Source of the DNA: Solimonas sp. K1W22B-7
GTDB lineage: Bacteria; Pseudomonadota; Gammaproteobacteria; Nevskiales; Nevskiaceae
Length of the DNA stretch: 64,000 nt
Assembly (NCBI RefSeq): GCF_003428335.1
Contig: NZ_CP031704.1
Location: 4,662,071-4,726,070 of the forward strand
Direction: 5' to 3'
Position 1 is the first letter of the stretch; every line of letters begins with the position of its first letter. Both the position numbers and the translations under genes were made by a program. The notes below the pieces were generated by a model, which was not told the DNA's origin, made no database searches, and saw nothing but the letters and a program-made list of their open reading frames with translations. Below, piece after piece: positions 18,954 through 32,741 of the stretch.

Positions 18954-19000
18954 CGAAACCGCCGCCCGAAGGCGGCGTCAGGAGGCGGGCTCCAGACAAC

Positions 19001-19029
19001 AGAAAAGCCGCCCCGGGGGCGGCTTTTCT
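19001..19029 (-). terminator. Terminator of rpmB-rpmG
   Basis: AGAAAAGCCGCC pairs with GGCGGCTTTTCT (12 bp, extendable by CC/GG). On the minus strand it ends in a T-rich tail 51 bases past the rpmG stop. Confidence 0.85.
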
Positions 19030-19079
19030 AAGTCTTCGGATTCCTGCCGCGGACGGACTACGCCGGCCGGGCAAAAAGC

Positions 19080-19250
19080 TTACTTGACCTTCGCTTCCTT
19101 GAAGACCACGTGCTTGCGGACGATCGGGTCGTACTTCTTGAACTCGAACTTGTCCGGCGTGTTCTTGCGGTTCTTCTTGGTGGTGTAGTAGTAACCGGTG
19201 TTAGCGGTCGACACCAGCTTGATCTTCTCTACTTCTTTTTTCTTGGCCAT
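19080..19250 (-). CDS. rpmG: 50S ribosomal protein L33
   Basis: 56 residues, beginning [14 protein letters not shown] and containing [14 protein letters not shown], diagnostic for bacterial L33. The non-zinc form is indicated: no Cys pairs are present. The start ATG is preceded by CAGGAGCCCGCC. It lies 24 bases after rpmB, the standard rpmBG operon. Confidence 0.97.
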   Translation of the reverse strand: MAKKKEVEKIKLVSTANTGYYYTTKKNRKNTPDKFEFKKYDPIVRKHVVFKEAKVK

Positions 19251-19274
19251 GGCGGGCTCCTGGAGTAGGTCTGC

Positions 19275-19511
19275 TTAGACCTTGTCGCCGCGAGCGCGCA
19301 GCTCGGCAACGACGGCCTCGACGCCCTTCTTGTCGATGATGCGCATGGCCTTGGAGGACACGCGCAGCGACACGAAGCGCTTCTCCGACTCCAGCCAGAA
19401 GCGGTGCGAGTGCAGATTCGGCTCGAAACGACGGCGACGCTTGTTGTTGGCGTGCGAGACGGTGTTACCCGTCATCGGGCGCTTACCGGTCACCTGGCAG
19501 ACTTTGGACAT
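19275..19511 (-). CDS. rpmB: 50S ribosomal protein L28
   Basis: 78 residues, the usual length. It begins [16 protein letters not shown] and has [13 protein letters not shown], the L28 signature. First gene of rpmB-rpmG. Confidence 0.98.
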   Translation of the reverse strand: MSKVCQVTGKRPMTGNTVSHANNKRRRRFEPNLHSHRFWLESEKRFVSLRVSSKAMRIIDKKGVEAVVAELRARGDKV

Positions 19512-19698
19512 GACACAAAACCTTGGTCAAAGGGGAATTACACGGCCACAGGCCATGCAGAAGGGGCGCGATTGTGCCAGCAGACCGGCGGCAAGGCAAG
19601 GCCCCGGAGCGCGCCCGTCTACTACCAAGGTGTTACAGACGGCGGGGCGCCGGGCGGCCAAGCTGCAGGCGTCCGGTGCAAACCCCAGGAGACCCGCC

Positions 19699-20997
19699 GT
19701 GAAAACCCAAGCTTCCCGCTTCTACCTGTGGGTCCTGGCCGCCATCGTCGCCGGCGGCCTGCTCGGCCATTTTTCCCCGTCCACCGGGGTTGCCCTCAAG
19801 CCCCTGGGCGACGGCTTCATCGCACTGGTCAAGATGCTGATCGCGCCGGTGATCTTCCTGACCGTGGTGCAGGGCATCGCCGGCGCCTCGGATGTCAAGA
19901 AGGTCGGCCGGGTCGGCGTCAAGGCGATCCTGTACTTCGAGGTGGTATCGACCGTCGCCCTGCTGATCGGTCTGGTGGTGGTCAACGGCCTGCAGCCCGG
20001 CGCCGGCTTCGATGCCGACCCGGCGACGCTGGATGCCGGCGCCGTGGCCAGGTACGCCAGCCAGGCCCAGGACCAGTCCACCGTGCAATTCCTGCTGCAC
20101 ATCATCCCCACGACCTTCACCGATGCCTTCACCGGCAGCGGCGACCTGCTGCAGGTGCTGCTGCTGGCCCTGTTGTTCGGCTTCGCCCTGATCGCCCTGG
20201 GCGACAAGGCGCGGCCGGTCACGGAGCTGTTCGAATCGCTGTCGCAGGCCTTCTTCCGCATGATCGCCATGGTCATGAAGCTGGCCCCGATCGGCGCCGG
20301 CGGCGCCATGGCCTTCACCGTCGGCAAGTACGGCGTCGACAGCCTCGGCCCCCTGATGAAGCTGATGGGCAGCTTCTACCTGGCCTGCGCGCTGTTCGTG
20401 CTGCTGGTGCTGGGCCTGATCGCGCGCCTGGCCGGCTTTTCGATCCTGCGCTTCATCCGCTACATCCGCGAGGAGCTGCTGCTGGTGCTGGGCACCTCGT
20501 CCTCCGAGTCCGCCCTGGTGCCGCTGATGCAGAAGCTGGAGAAGCTGGGCTGTTCCAAATCGGTGGTGGGCCTGGTGGTGCCCGCCGGCTACTCCTTCAA
20601 CCTGGACGGCACCAACATCTACCTGACGATGGCGGCGATGTTCGTGGCCCAGGCGCTGGGGATCGACCTGACGCTGGGGCAGCAGCTGAGCCTGCTGGCG
20701 GTGGCCATGCTCACCTCCAAGGGCGCCTCGGGCGTCACCGGTGCCGGCTTCATCACGCTGGCGGCGACACTGGCGGTGGTGCCCTCGGTGCCGGTGGCCG
20801 GCCTGGCGCTGATCCTGGGGATCGACCGCTTCATGAGCGAGGCGCGGGCGCTGACCAACTTCATCGGCAACGGCGTCGCCAGCATCGTGGTGGCGCGCTG
20901 GGAAGGCGAACTGGATCGCGACCGCCTGCAGGCCGAGCTGGCCGGCCGGCCCGCCATGCCGGAGCTGCCGCCGGCCCTGGTTCCCCAGGCCGCCTGA
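19699..20997 (+). CDS. dctA: Dicarboxylate/amino acid:cation symporter, DctA type
   Basis: 432 residues from the GTG preceded by AGGAGA; longer reading runs antisense through rpmB. The glutamate/dicarboxylate symporter family is shown by about eight hydrophobic helices, the serine-rich hairpin [21 protein letters not shown] and the second hairpin [11 protein letters not shown]. Probable substrate is succinate, fumarate or malate, taken up with cations across the inner membrane. The flanking response regulator, DctB-sensor kinase and malic enzyme support C4-dicarboxylate over amino acids; that is inference from context. Confidence 0.88.
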   Translation: MKTQASRFYLWVLAAIVAGGLLGHFSPSTGVALKPLGDGFIALVKMLIAPVIFLTVVQGIAGASDVKKVGRVGVKAILYFEVVSTVALLIGLVVVNGLQPGAGFDADPATLDAGAVARYASQAQDQSTVQFLLHIIPTTFTDAFTGSGDLLQVLLLALLFGFALIALGDKARPVTELFESLSQAFFRMIAMVMKLAPIGAGGAMAFTVGKYGVDSLGPLMKLMGSFYLACALFVLLVLGLIARLAGFSILRFIRYIREELLLVLGTSSSESALVPLMQKLEKLGCSKSVVGLVVPAGYSFNLDGTNIYLTMAAMFVAQALGIDLTLGQQLSLLAVAMLTSKGASGVTGAGFITLAATLAVVPSVPVAGLALILGIDRFMSEARALTNFIGNGVASIVVARWEGELDRDRLQAELAGRPAMPELPPALVPQAA

Positions 20998-21039
20998 CGG
21001 CGCGTTGGCGGCGGCGCACCGCGGTGACACACTGCCGCC

Positions 21040-21687
21040 ATGCCCGGCCTGCGCCTGATCATCGCCGACGACCACCCCCTGATGCGGGCCGCGGTGCTGC
21101 ACGCCCTCCGGGACGACCTGGAGGGCGGCTGCGTTTTCGAAGCCGCCAGCTTCGGCGAACTGGAAGCGGCCCTCGCCGCTGCACCACAACTGGACCTGGT
21201 GCTGCTGGACCTCCAGATGCCCGGGGCCCAGGGCTTCTCCTCCCTGCTGTACCTGCGCGGCGAGCGGCCGGAGCTGCCGGTGCTGATCGTCTCCGCCAGC
21301 GAGCAGCCACGCACCCTGCAGCGCGCCCGGCAGTTCGGCGCCGCCGGCTTCGTGCCCAAGTCCGCGCCGATCGGCGAGATCCGCGGCGCCGTGCGGCGGG
21401 TGCTGGAAGGCGAGCTGTCGTTCCCGCCGCAAGCGGCGGGGCGCGATGCGGCGGACGCCGAACTGGCCGCCCGGCTGGCGCAGCTCACGCCGCAGCAGCT
21501 GCGCGTGCTGATGTGCATGGCCGACGGCCGCCTCAACAAGCAGATCGCCTACGACCTGGGCCTGGCGGAAAACACGGTCAAGGTCCACGTCACGGCGATC
21601 CTGCGCAAGCTCGGCTGCCATGGCCGCACGCAGGCGGCGCTGACGGTGCGGGCACTGCGGGCCGACTCAGGGGGCGAGGGGGAGTAG
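21040..21687 (+). CDS. Response regulator, NarL/LuxR family
   Basis: 215 residues. The receiver domain has acidic pair D10-D11, phosphoacceptor D57 (LVLLDLQMPG) and K near residue 107 (FVPKSA). The C-terminal GerE helix-turn-helix starts around residue 150 (LTPQQLRVLMCMADGRLNKQIA, ENTVKVHVTAILRKL). It lies 42 bases after dctA. Its 3-prime end overlaps the convergent kinase gene by 21 bases, and the two are presumed partners. It is not an NtrC-type DctD. Confidence 0.92.
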   Translation: MPGLRLIIADDHPLMRAAVLHALRDDLEGGCVFEAASFGELEAALAAAPQLDLVLLDLQMPGAQGFSSLLYLRGERPELPVLIVSASEQPRTLQRARQFGAAGFVPKSAPIGEIRGAVRRVLEGELSFPPQAAGRDAADAELAARLAQLTPQQLRVLMCMADGRLNKQIAYDLGLAENTVKVHVTAILRKLGCHGRTQAALTVRALRADSGGEGE

Positions 21688-24288
21688 GCGCCCCAGCAGC
21701 GCGCGCAGCGCCGCCGGCTTCAGCGGCTTGGACAGGAAGGCGGCGCCGGCCTCGGCGGCCCGGTCGCGCAGCCCCGGGTCCGGCTCGGCGGAAACCAGGA
21801 TCGTCGGCGGCGCCGCGCCCCAGGCCTCGCGCAGGACCGCCAGCAGTTCCAGTCCATCGCCGTCGGCCAGGCGATAGTCCAGCAGCAGCAGGTCCGGCCG
21901 CGGCTCGCGGCGCTGCAGGGCGCGCGCCTCGCCCGTTCCGCTGCAAAGCTGCACCTGCGCGCCCCAGCGCCGCAGCAGCTCGGCCGTGGCCTCGCGCACT
22001 GCGGCATCGTCCTCCACGCACCAGCAGCGGCGGCCCAGCAGCGGCGGCGGCGCCGCTTCCGCCGCAGCGGCTACCGCCGGCGCGACCGCGGTTCCGGCCG
22101 GCACGGTGACCGAGAACGCACTGCCGCGCCCCGGCCAGGAGCGCAGGCCGATGGGGTGGCCCAGCAGGCGCGCGATGCGCTCGACGATCGCCAGCCCCAG
22201 CCCGGCGCCGGCATTGCTGCGGTCGTAGCGGCGGAATTCCTCGAAGATCGCCTGGCGCTGCTCCTCGGGGATGCCCGGCCCGGTGTCCCAGACCTCGATG
22301 CGCCAGCCGCCCGGCGCGCGGCGCAGCCCCAGCAGGATGCGGCTGCGGCGGCTGTAGCGCAGCGCGTTGGACAGGAAGTTCTGCAGAATGCGCCGCAGGA
22401 GCGCCTCGTCGCTGTGCACCACCACGTCGCGGCAGCGCGCCCGCAGGCGCAGGCCGCGCGCCGCGGCCAGCACGCCGGCTTCCGCGGCCAGGCTGCGCAG
22501 CAGCGGTGCCAGCGCGAAATCGCGCGGCTGCGCGGCCAGCTGGCCGGCCTCCAGGCGCGAGATGTCCATCAGCGAGGCGAGGATGTCGTCCTGTGCCGAC
22601 AGCGCGGCATCGACGTACTGCAACAGCTCGTCCTGCCGCTGCGCCCCGCCCGGCTCGCGCAGCGAAGACAGGAACAGCCGCGCCGCGTGCAGCGGCTGCG
22701 CCAGGTCGTGTACCACCGCGGCGACGAAGCGGCTCTTGGAACGGTTGGCGCGCTCGGCCTCGGCCTTGGCCTCGGCCAGGTCATGGGTACGCTGCTCGAT
22801 GCGCCGCTCCAGGCTCTCGGCCAGGGTGCGCAGGTCGCGCGCGGCGTTCTTGTAGGCGGTGATGTCGGCATAGGAGGTGACGAAGCCGCCGTCCGGCAGC
22901 GGCGTGCCGCGAATCTCCAGCACCGTGCCGTCGGGCCGCTCGCGCTCGTGCATGTGCGCGCGGCGTGCGCGCAGGTGCTCCAGGCGCCGCTGGATCGCAT
23001 CCTCCGGAGCGCCTGGGCCGAGCAGGCCGCGGCGCGCGTTGTGGCGCAGCAGGTCCTCGATCGGGCGGCCGGCCTGCACCAGCTCGGGCGGGTAGCGGAA
23101 CAGTTCCACGTAGCGCCGGTTCCAGGCGACCAGGCGCAGGTCCGCGTCGATCACGGCGACGCCCTGCGGCAGGTGCTCCAGGCTTGCGCCCTGCCCGGCG
23201 CGGGCGCGCTCCACCGCCTGCACGACCTCGTCCTGGGCGGTGCGCAGGGCGTCGGCGTGCTGGCGCAGCATCTGCTCCAGCTCCTCGCGCGAACGGCGGC
23301 GCAGGCGCTCCAGGCGCAGGCGCTGCTGCAGGAACAGGCCGAGGAACAGCAGCGCCAGCCCGGTGCCGGCCGCGGCCAGCGCGGCGACGCGGCCGGCACC
23401 GGCGCTGCGCGCGGTGTCGCGCAGCAGGTGCAGCGTCCAGCCCTCCGCCGGCAGCGGCAGGGACTGCCACAGCCGCTCGCCCCTGGCGGCCGGCTCGGCG
23501 ATACGCACGCGGCGGCCGTCGGCGCCCAGGTCCTCCAGCAGGTCGTGGCGCAGCGGCAGCAGCGGCTGGCCGGCGTACTGGCGGGTTTCGGCCAGCCCCG
23601 CGCGGTCGGCGGCGCCCAGCGGCGCGAGCAGGCGGTAGCGCCAGTCCGGCCGGTTGGCGAGAATCACGACGCCGTGAGCATCGCTGACCACCACGGTGTC
23701 GGCGCTGGCGCCCCACTCCCGCTCCAGCCGCTGCAGGTCGAGCTTGACCGCAACCGCGCCGAGGAACCCGCCCTGCCCGTCGACGATCGCCTGCGACAGG
23801 AAGTACCCCGGCTGGCCGGTGGTGACGCCGACGCCGTAGAAGCGCCCGGCGCCGGAGGCGCGGGCCTCGCGGAAATAGGGCCGGAAGCTGTAGTCGAAGC
23901 CGACATTGCTGGCCGTCTGCCGCCAGTTGCTGGCGGCGGCGCCGATGCCATGGCGGTCGATCAGGGTCAGCGTCGAAGCCTGGGTGGCCTGGTTGATGCG
24001 CTCCAGCTTGAGGTTGACGCGCTGGCGCATCGCCGCATCCGCGGTGACCTGCAGCGCCGCCTGCAGATCCGGATCCAGCGCCAGCACCGCCGGCAGCATG
24101 CGGTAGCGGTCGATCAGCCGCTGCAGGCCACCGGCGTACAGGCCCAGCTGCTCGTGCGCCTGCCGTCCCTCGGCATGAAGCGCGCGCCGCTCAGCATGGC
24201 GGCCCGCCGCGAGGGTGGCCGCCAGCAGGACGGCGCCCAGCAGCAAGGCCAGGCCGGCCGTTCGCAGGAATCTTGTGCTCACGCCCAT
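21667..24288 (-). CDS. Hybrid sensor histidine kinase with DctB-like dCache sensor, PAS, kinase and receiver
   Basis: 873 residues from the ATG preceded by GGAGG (earlier ATGs lack such a site). Order: membrane helix (about 7-29); periplasmic double-Cache with DctB-like signatures (YRMLPAVLALDPDL, AASNWRQ, FRPYFREA, GRFYGVG, GQPGYFLS); second helix (about 300-322); PAS (about 365-480); coiled coil; HisKA with H527 in VVHDLAQPLHAA; HATPase with DTGPGIPEEQR and GAGLGLAI; C-terminal receiver (VEDDAAVRE, LLLDYRLADGDGLE). The HDLAQPLHAARLF phosphoacceptor block resembles NahK-type kinases rather than DctB. It probably senses C4-dicarboxylates outside the cell and signals to the convergent LuxR-type regulator. 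Confidence 0.88.
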   Translation of the reverse strand: MGVSTRFLRTAGLALLLGAVLLAATLAAGRHAERRALHAEGRQAHEQLGLYAGGLQRLIDRYRMLPAVLALDPDLQAALQVTADAAMRQRVNLKLERINQATQASTLTLIDRHGIGAAASNWRQTASNVGFDYSFRPYFREARASGAGRFYGVGVTTGQPGYFLSQAIVDGQGGFLGAVAVKLDLQRLEREWGASADTVVVSDAHGVVILANRPDWRYRLLAPLGAADRAGLAETRQYAGQPLLPLRHDLLEDLGADGRRVRIAEPAARGERLWQSLPLPAEGWTLHLLRDTARSAGAGRVAALAAAGTGLALLFLGLFLQQRLRLERLRRRSREELEQMLRQHADALRTAQDEVVQAVERARAGQGASLEHLPQGVAVIDADLRLVAWNRRYVELFRYPPELVQAGRPIEDLLRHNARRGLLGPGAPEDAIQRRLEHLRARRAHMHERERPDGTVLEIRGTPLPDGGFVTSYADITAYKNAARDLRTLAESLERRIEQRTHDLAEAKAEAERANRSKSRFVAAVVHDLAQPLHAARLFLSSLREPGGAQRQDELLQYVDAALSAQDDILASLMDISRLEAGQLAAQPRDFALAPLLRSLAAEAGVLAAARGLRLRARCRDVVVHSDEALLRRILQNFLSNALRYSRRSRILLGLRRAPGGWRIEVWDTGPGIPEEQRQAIFEEFRRYDRSNAGAGLGLAIVERIARLLGHPIGLRSWPGRGSAFSVTVPAGTAVAPAVAAAAEAAPPPLLGRRCWCVEDDAAVREATAELLRRWGAQVQLCSGTGEARALQRREPRPDLLLLDYRLADGDGLELLAVLREAWGAAPPTILVSAEPDPGLRDRAAEAGAAFLSKPLKPAALRALLGRLLPLAP

Positions 24289-24433
24289 CGCCTCCGGACC
24301 GGATGCGGCCACCTTAGCATCCGGCCGCATCGCCACACCGTCCGCGGCGCTTAACACGATGGTGTTATTGAACCTGCCTCCGGAACCATCCATCATTCTC
24401 TACTTCCGCCTGCAAACCCCCGCATCCGCTCCC

Positions 24434-26737
<2,304 letters not shown>

Positions 26738-26751
26738 GCCAACGCTTCTGT

Positions 26752-26882
26752 CCCCTCTCCCGCCTGCGGGAGAGGGTGGCCGGAGGCCGGGAGAGGGTTT
26801 CTGTAAATGGTGGACTGGTTAGCCCAGCTATGTTCTACAGAAACCCTCTCCCCCAGCCCCTCTCCCGCAAGCGGGAGAGGGG
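26752..26882. repeat. Pair of inverted REP-like hairpins, CCCTCTCCCGC family (copies 3 and 4)
   Basis: Two units of about 50 bases (26752-26805 and 26836-26882), each with the CCCTCTCCCGC/GCGGGAGAGGG hairpin, are arranged tail to tail around about 30 bases and both carry GAGGGTTTCTGTA at their inner ends. The layout resembles a BIME. It fills most of the 250-base gap between maeB and radC. Confidence 0.8.
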
Positions 26883-26987
26883 AGACAAGCGGTGGCGCCA
26901 TCCATGGCGAGACTTCAGTTACCTGATCTAGCCCCGGGGGCATTTGGCCGGGCTGGGACATGACATTGAGTCATCGCCAAAGCGCGG

Positions 26988-27662
26988 CTACAACCACCCC
27001 CTCTCCGCAAACGACGCTGGCTTCCCCTCGCCGATCACGAAGTGATCCAGCACCCGGATGTCGATCTGAGCCAGCGCCGCTTTCAGCCGGTCCGTCAGCG
27101 TCCGGTCCGCCGCGCTGGGCTCGGTCACCCCCGACGGATGGTTGTGCGCAAAGATCACCGCCGCCGCGTTGTGCCGCAGCGCGGCCTTGAGCACTTCGCG
27201 CGGATAGACCGCCGCCGAATCCAGCGTGCCGCGTGCCAGCTCCTCGAAAGCCAGTACCTGGTGCTGGGCGTCCAGGAACAGCGCCCCGAAGACCTCGCGG
27301 TCGAGGTCGCGCAGGCGCGCCACCAGGTAGTCGCGCGCACCCTGCGGGCTGGTCAGGGCGGCCCTGGCCTTCAGTTCCTCGCCCAGGTAGCGCCGCGCCA
27401 TCTCGACGCAGGCCTGCAGCTGGATGTATTTGGCGTCGCCCAGCCCCCGGGCTTCGCAGAATTCCTCGCGCGAGGCCTTGAGCAGGCTGCGCAGGCCGCC
27501 AAAGCGGGTCAGCAGCTCCCGGGCCAGGTCCACGGCGCTGGTCCCGGGCAGGCCGGTCCGCAGGAAAATCGCCAGCAACTCGGCGTCCGACAGGCTGGCC
27601 GCCCCCTGCGCCAGCGCCTTCTCCCGGGGGCGTTCGCCCTCCGGCCAATCCGTGATCGCCAT
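26988..27662 (-). CDS. radC: RadC-family JAB/MPN-domain protein
   Basis: 224 residues from the ATG giving [18 protein letters not shown]-terminal helix-hairpin-helix part ([21 protein letters not shown]); the C-terminal JAMM metallo motif is [18 protein letters not shown]. Length is typical. Despite the name its DNA-repair role is doubtful (family knowledge). Divergent from coaBC with a 41-base gap, as in many gammaproteobacteria. Confidence 0.94.
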   Translation of the reverse strand: MAITDWPEGERPREKALAQGAASLSDAELLAIFLRTGLPGTSAVDLARELLTRFGGLRSLLKASREEFCEARGLGDAKYIQLQACVEMARRYLGEELKARAALTSPQGARDYLVARLRDLDREVFGALFLDAQHQVLAFEELARGTLDSAAVYPREVLKAALRHNAAAVIFAHNHPSGVTEPSAADRTLTDRLKAALAQIDIRVLDHFVIGEGKPASFAERGWL

Positions 27663-27703
27663 GCCGGCGTCGCCCCCGTGGTTTATGCAGCTAGAATATT
27701 GCG

Positions 27704-28918
27704 ATGCAAGCAAGTGAACCACGGCTCGACGGACGGCGCATCCTCCTGGGGGTGACCGGAGGCATTGCCGCCTACAAGGCGGCCGATCTGGTGCGCCGGC
27801 TGATGGACGCCGGGGCCGAGGTGCAGGTCGCCATGACCGCCTCCGCCACCGAGTTCGTGCGCCCGCTGACCTTCCAGGCCCTGTCCGGCCGGGACGTCCG
27901 TACCGAGCTGTTCGACCCGGCGGCCGAGGCGGCCATGGGGCATATCGAGCTGGCACGCTGGCCCGATGCGATCGTGGTGGCCCCGGCCAGCGCGGATTTC
28001 CTGGCGCGGCTGGCGGCCGGCATGGCCAATGACCTGCTCACCACCCTGTGCCTGGCCACGGATCGCCCGATCCTGGTGGCCCCGGCGATGAACCGGCTGA
28101 TGTGGTCCAACGCCGCCACCCAGGCCAACCTGGCGATGCTGCGCGAGCGCGGCATCCACACAGTGGGGCCCGGCGCCGGCTTCCAGGCCTGCGGCGAGAC
28201 CGGCGAAGGCCGCATGAGCGAGCCGCTCGACATCCGCGAGGCGGTGATCCGCCTGTTCGGCGACGGCCCGTTGCGCGGCGTGAAGGCGGTGGTCACCGCC
28301 GGCCCGACGCGCGAGGCGATCGACCCGGTGCGCTTCATCACCAACCGCTCCTCCGGGAAGATGGGCTATGCCGTGGCCGCCGCCCTGGCGCGCCTGGGCG
28401 CCGACGTGACCCTGGTCAGTGGCCCGACCCAGCTGGCGGCGCCGGCCGGCGTGAAGCAGGTGTCGGTGGAAACCGCCGCCGAGATGCTGGCGGCCTGCCG
28501 CGAAGCCGCCGCCGGTGCGCAGCTGTTCGTGGGCGCCGCCGCGGTGGCCGACTACCGCATGGACACGGTGGCCGAGCACAAGATCAAGAAATCGTCGGAC
28601 GCGATGGACCTGCGCCTGGTGAAGAACCCGGACATCCTGGCGACGCTGCGCCAGGAGCATCCGCAGCTGTTCATCGTCGGCTTTGCCGCCGAGACCGAGA
28701 AGCTGGAGGAGCACGCGCGCGCCAAGCTGGAGCGCAAGCAGCTCAACCTGATCGCGGCCAACCTGGTCGGCAACGGCAAGGCCTTCGACCGCGACGACAA
28801 CCAGCTCAGCATCTACTGGAAGGGCGGGGCGCAGGATCTGGCGCCGGCCCACAAGACCGACCTCGCCCGCGACCTCGCCCGGCTGATCGCCGAACGCTAT
28901 ACCGCCTCCACGGCCTGA
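27704..28918 (+). CDS. coaBC: Bifunctional phosphopantothenoylcysteine decarboxylase/synthetase
   Basis: 404 residues. The CoaC half has [20 protein letters not shown] with the active His, the PAMNRLMW motif and the CGETGEGRM flap with its Cys. The CoaB half begins near residue 190 with [18 protein letters not shown] and contains KIKKS. It makes 4-phosphopantetheine for CoA. It is followed after one base by dut, the conserved gammaproteobacterial order. Confidence 0.97.
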   Translation: MQASEPRLDGRRILLGVTGGIAAYKAADLVRRLMDAGAEVQVAMTASATEFVRPLTFQALSGRDVRTELFDPAAEAAMGHIELARWPDAIVVAPASADFLARLAAGMANDLLTTLCLATDRPILVAPAMNRLMWSNAATQANLAMLRERGIHTVGPGAGFQACGETGEGRMSEPLDIREAVIRLFGDGPLRGVKAVVTAGPTREAIDPVRFITNRSSGKMGYAVAAALARLGADVTLVSGPTQLAAPAGVKQVSVETAAEMLAACREAAAGAQLFVGAAAVADYRMDTVAEHKIKKSSDAMDLRLVKNPDILATLRQEHPQLFIVGFAAETEKLEEHARAKLERKQLNLIAANLVGNGKAFDRDDNQLSIYWKGGAQDLAPAHKTDLARDLARLIAERYTASTA

Positions 28919-28919
28919 C

Positions 28920-30321
<1,402 letters not shown>

Positions 30322-30335
30322 GCCCTGGCATCCAG

Positions 30336-30373
30336 AAAAAAGCCCGCGAGGCGCAGGCCTCGCGGGCTTTTTC
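30336..30373. terminator. Bidirectional terminator between argB and the DUF4124 gene
   Basis: AGCCCGCGAGGC pairs with GCCTCGCGGGCT (12 bp) around a GCAG loop, with A-run upstream and T-run downstream, so it can stop transcripts from both sides. Confidence 0.92.
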
Positions 30374-30386
30374 GTGATGGCGACCC

Positions 30387-31112
30387 CTACGGCGTCTTCT
30401 TCGGCGGCACCGACCCGGCAGCCGGCTTGGTCAGTGGCGCCGAGATCGAGAGGGAGCCCGGTGCCGGGCACTGTCCGGCGTAGGCGGAGCTGCCCATGGT
30501 CAGTTCCTGGAAGCGCACGATGTCGCGCTGGAACTCCGTGCAGACCTTCTCGCGGTCCTTCGCCATCTGCTCGATCGCCAAGCGGTTGTCGCGCAGGGTC
30601 TTCTCGGTGTCGCGCAACTGCTTCGCCGGCACCGTGGTGGGACGCCCGCTCTTGAGCATGCCGTCGATGCGCTGCTGGATCGCCACCTTGGATTTCTCGT
30701 CGCTGGCCACCGCCTGGCGCGCCAGGCCGACACGACCATCGAGCGTGGCGAGCCGCTCGTTGCGGGCGCGTTCCAGGTCCTTGACGCTGCTGTAGGTGTC
30801 GGTCAGGAAGATGTCATAGGCCTGGCGCTCCTGCGCCCGGCGCTGGGCGGCGGTCGCTTCGGCCTCGGCGGCCTCGGCGGCGGCGGCTTCCTCGGCGGTC
30901 TTCTGCCGGTCGCGGATGTCCACCACGCGGCCCTGCTCGTCGAATACCTTGCGCTCTTTCTTGACGTACTCCGGCGGCACGCGGTCGCCGCAGACGCGCA
31001 CGCCATGCTCGTCGGCCCAGCACTGGATCTTCTGCCCGGCGACGGCCTGCAGCGGCAGGGCCGACAGCATCAGCAAGGTCACCGGAATGGCAAGGCCTGC
31101 AACTTTGAACAT
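30387..31112 (-). CDS. DUF4124-containing periplasmic protein with coiled coil
   Basis: 241 residues from the ATG preceded by AGGAG. A signal peptide (MFKVAGLAIPVTLLMLSALP) is followed by a short DUF4124-like segment (IQCWADEHGVRVCGDRVPPEY, with a Cys pair), an Ala/Glu-rich charged helix (about 65-105) and further coiled coil. The C-terminal tail is Pro-rich. Such proteins are exported and of unknown function. It shares the minus strand with pyrE, 34 bases downstream of it. Confidence 0.82.
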   Translation of the reverse strand: MFKVAGLAIPVTLLMLSALPLQAVAGQKIQCWADEHGVRVCGDRVPPEYVKKERKVFDEQGRVVDIRDRQKTAEEAAAAEAAEAEATAAQRRAQERQAYDIFLTDTYSSVKDLERARNERLATLDGRVGLARQAVASDEKSKVAIQQRIDGMLKSGRPTTVPAKQLRDTEKTLRDNRLAIEQMAKDREKVCTEFQRDIVRFQELTMGSSAYAGQCPAPGSLSISAPLTKPAAGSVPPKKTP

Positions 31113-31146
31113 GGACAAACTCCTGGAATTGGAAGCGCGGTTCAGT

Positions 31147-31788
31147 TTACGCCACGCCGTACTGGGCCTGGTAGGCGCGGATGGCCTCGATGGTAGCGAT
31201 ATCGGCGGCACCCTGGCTGAGATAGTCCAGCAAACTACCGACATTGACCAGCGGCAGCACCCTGACGCCTGAATCACGCTCCATTTCCTGTACGGCCGAG
31301 GCGCCGCTGGTGCCCTTTTCCTGGCGATCCAGGGCGATCACCGCGGCGACCGGCTCGGCACCGGCGGCACGCAGCAGCCGCACGGCTTCGCGCAGGGCGG
31401 TGCCCGCGGTGAGCACGTCATCGACGATCACCACCCGGCCTTTCGGCAGGGCACCGACCAGGGTGCCGCCCTCGCCGTGGTCCTTGGCTTCCTTGCGGTT
31501 GTAGGCGTAGGGGACGTCCCGGCCTTGCTCCGCGAGCGCCAGGGCCACCGCGGTAACCAGGGGGATCCCCTTGTAGGCCGGCCCGAACAGCATGTCGTAG
31601 CCGATGCCGGCGCCCTGCAGGGCCTGGGCATAGGCGCTGCCCAGCTCGCGCATGGCGGCGCCGCTGGAGATCTTGCCCAGGTTGAAGAAATAGGGGCTGC
31701 TGCGCCCGGACTTCAGGGTGAAGGAGCCGAACTTGAGCACCTCGTGTTCGAGGGCCAGCTTGAGGAACGCGGACTGGTAGGCGTGCAT
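31147..31788 (-). CDS. pyrE: Orotate phosphoribosyltransferase
   Basis: 213 residues from the ATG giving MHAYQSAFLKLALEHEVLKFG. Motifs: FTLKSGRSSPYFFN, FGPAYKGIPL, YNRKEAKDHGEGG (catalytic loop), and the PRPP signature VVIVDDVLTAGTA. It makes OMP in pyrimidine synthesis. Divergent from xthA, which is the pseudomonad pyrE/crc-like neighbourhood. Longer upstream reading is rejected because it lacks family similarity. Confidence 0.96.
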   Translation of the reverse strand: MHAYQSAFLKLALEHEVLKFGSFTLKSGRSSPYFFNLGKISSGAAMRELGSAYAQALQGAGIGYDMLFGPAYKGIPLVTAVALALAEQGRDVPYAYNRKEAKDHGEGGTLVGALPKGRVVIVDDVLTAGTALREAVRLLRAAGAEPVAAVIALDRQEKGTSGASAVQEMERDSGVRVLPLVNVGSLLDYLSQGAADIATIEAIRAYQAQYGVA

Positions 31789-31967
31789 GTGAAACCGATA
31801 CTGGAATGGATGAACTGAGCGGCAGCTGAAGATCCGGCGCCCGGCGCCGGACGCGCAGGCCGCGCGGACCAACGGCGCAATCCCCGCCCCCTGGTCCGCG
31901 CACCTAGTCCCCGCCCCCGCTTTCAGGGAAACTACCGGCGCATATCATAACCCCCGGAAGACCACCC

Positions 31968-32741
31968 TTGAGAGTCATCTCGCTGAATGCCAACGGCATC
32001 CGTTCGGCCGCCCGCAAGAACCTGTTCGACTGGCTGCCCAAGCAGAAGGCCGACGTCCTGTGCCTGCAGGAGACCAAGGCCCAGCCCGAAGACCTGACCG
32101 ATCCGGTGTTCAAGCCGGAAGGCTGGCACGTGGCCTACAACAGCGCGCTGCGCAAGGGCTATTCCGGCGTTGCCATCTATTCCCGCCGCAAGCCCGACGC
32201 GGTGCTCACCACCCTGGGCAACGAGGAGTTCGACGCCGAGGGGCGCTACCTCGAAATGCGCTTCGGCGACCTGTCGGTGGTGTCGCTGTACCTGCCCTCG
32301 GGCTCGTCCGGCCCCGAACGCCAGGCCAGCAAGGACCGCTTCCTGGAGTTCTTCCTGCCCAAGCTGCGCGAATGGAAGGGCAACGGCCGCGAATACATCA
32401 TCTGCGGCGACTGGAATATCGCGCACCGGAACATCGACCTGAAGAACTGGCGCTCCAACCAGAAGAACTCGGGCTTCCTGCCGCATGAGCGCGAATGGCT
32501 GGACCTGCTGTTCGGTGCCGTGGGCTGGGTCGACGGTTACCGCACGCTGTACCCGGAGCAGGAAGGCGAGGCCTATACCTGGTGGAGCAACCGTGGCCAG
32601 GCCTGGGCCAACAACGTCGGATGGCGCATCGACTACCAGATCATCACCCCCGGCCTGCAGGGCAGGCTGAAGAAGGGCGGCGTCTACAAGGCCGAGCGCT
32701 TCTCCGACCACGCGCCGCTGACACTCGACTATGACCTCTGA
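31968..32741 (+). CDS. xthA: Exodeoxyribonuclease III (ExoA/XthA family)
   Basis: 257 residues from TTG (GGAAG lies seven bases before). The catalytic residues of the family are all visible: Asn in LNANG, Glu in CLQETKA, Asp and Asn in CGDWNIAH, Asp in WRIDYQ, and the final His in SDHAPL. It is an AP endonuclease/3-prime exonuclease for base-excision repair. The position next to pyrE is that of Crc in Pseudomonas, but Crc has lost the GDWN residues while this protein keeps them, so an active nuclease is the better call. It overlaps ampG by 11 bases. Confidence 0.9.
   Translation: MRVISLNANGIRSAARKNLFDWLPKQKADVLCLQETKAQPEDLTDPVFKPEGWHVAYNSALRKGYSGVAIYSRRKPDAVLTTLGNEEFDAEGRYLEMRFGDLSVVSLYLPSGSSGPERQASKDRFLEFFLPKLREWKGNGREYIICGDWNIAHRNIDLKNWRSNQKNSGFLPHEREWLDLLFGAVGWVDGYRTLYPEQEGEAYTWWSNRGQAWANNVGWRIDYQIITPGLQGRLKKGGVYKAERFSDHAPLTLDYDL

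Noticed and set aside
31968-32741. Crc (catabolite repression control) from its position next to pyrE
   Set aside because: The protein keeps the exonuclease III catalytic residues (QET, GDWN, SDH) that Crc has lost.
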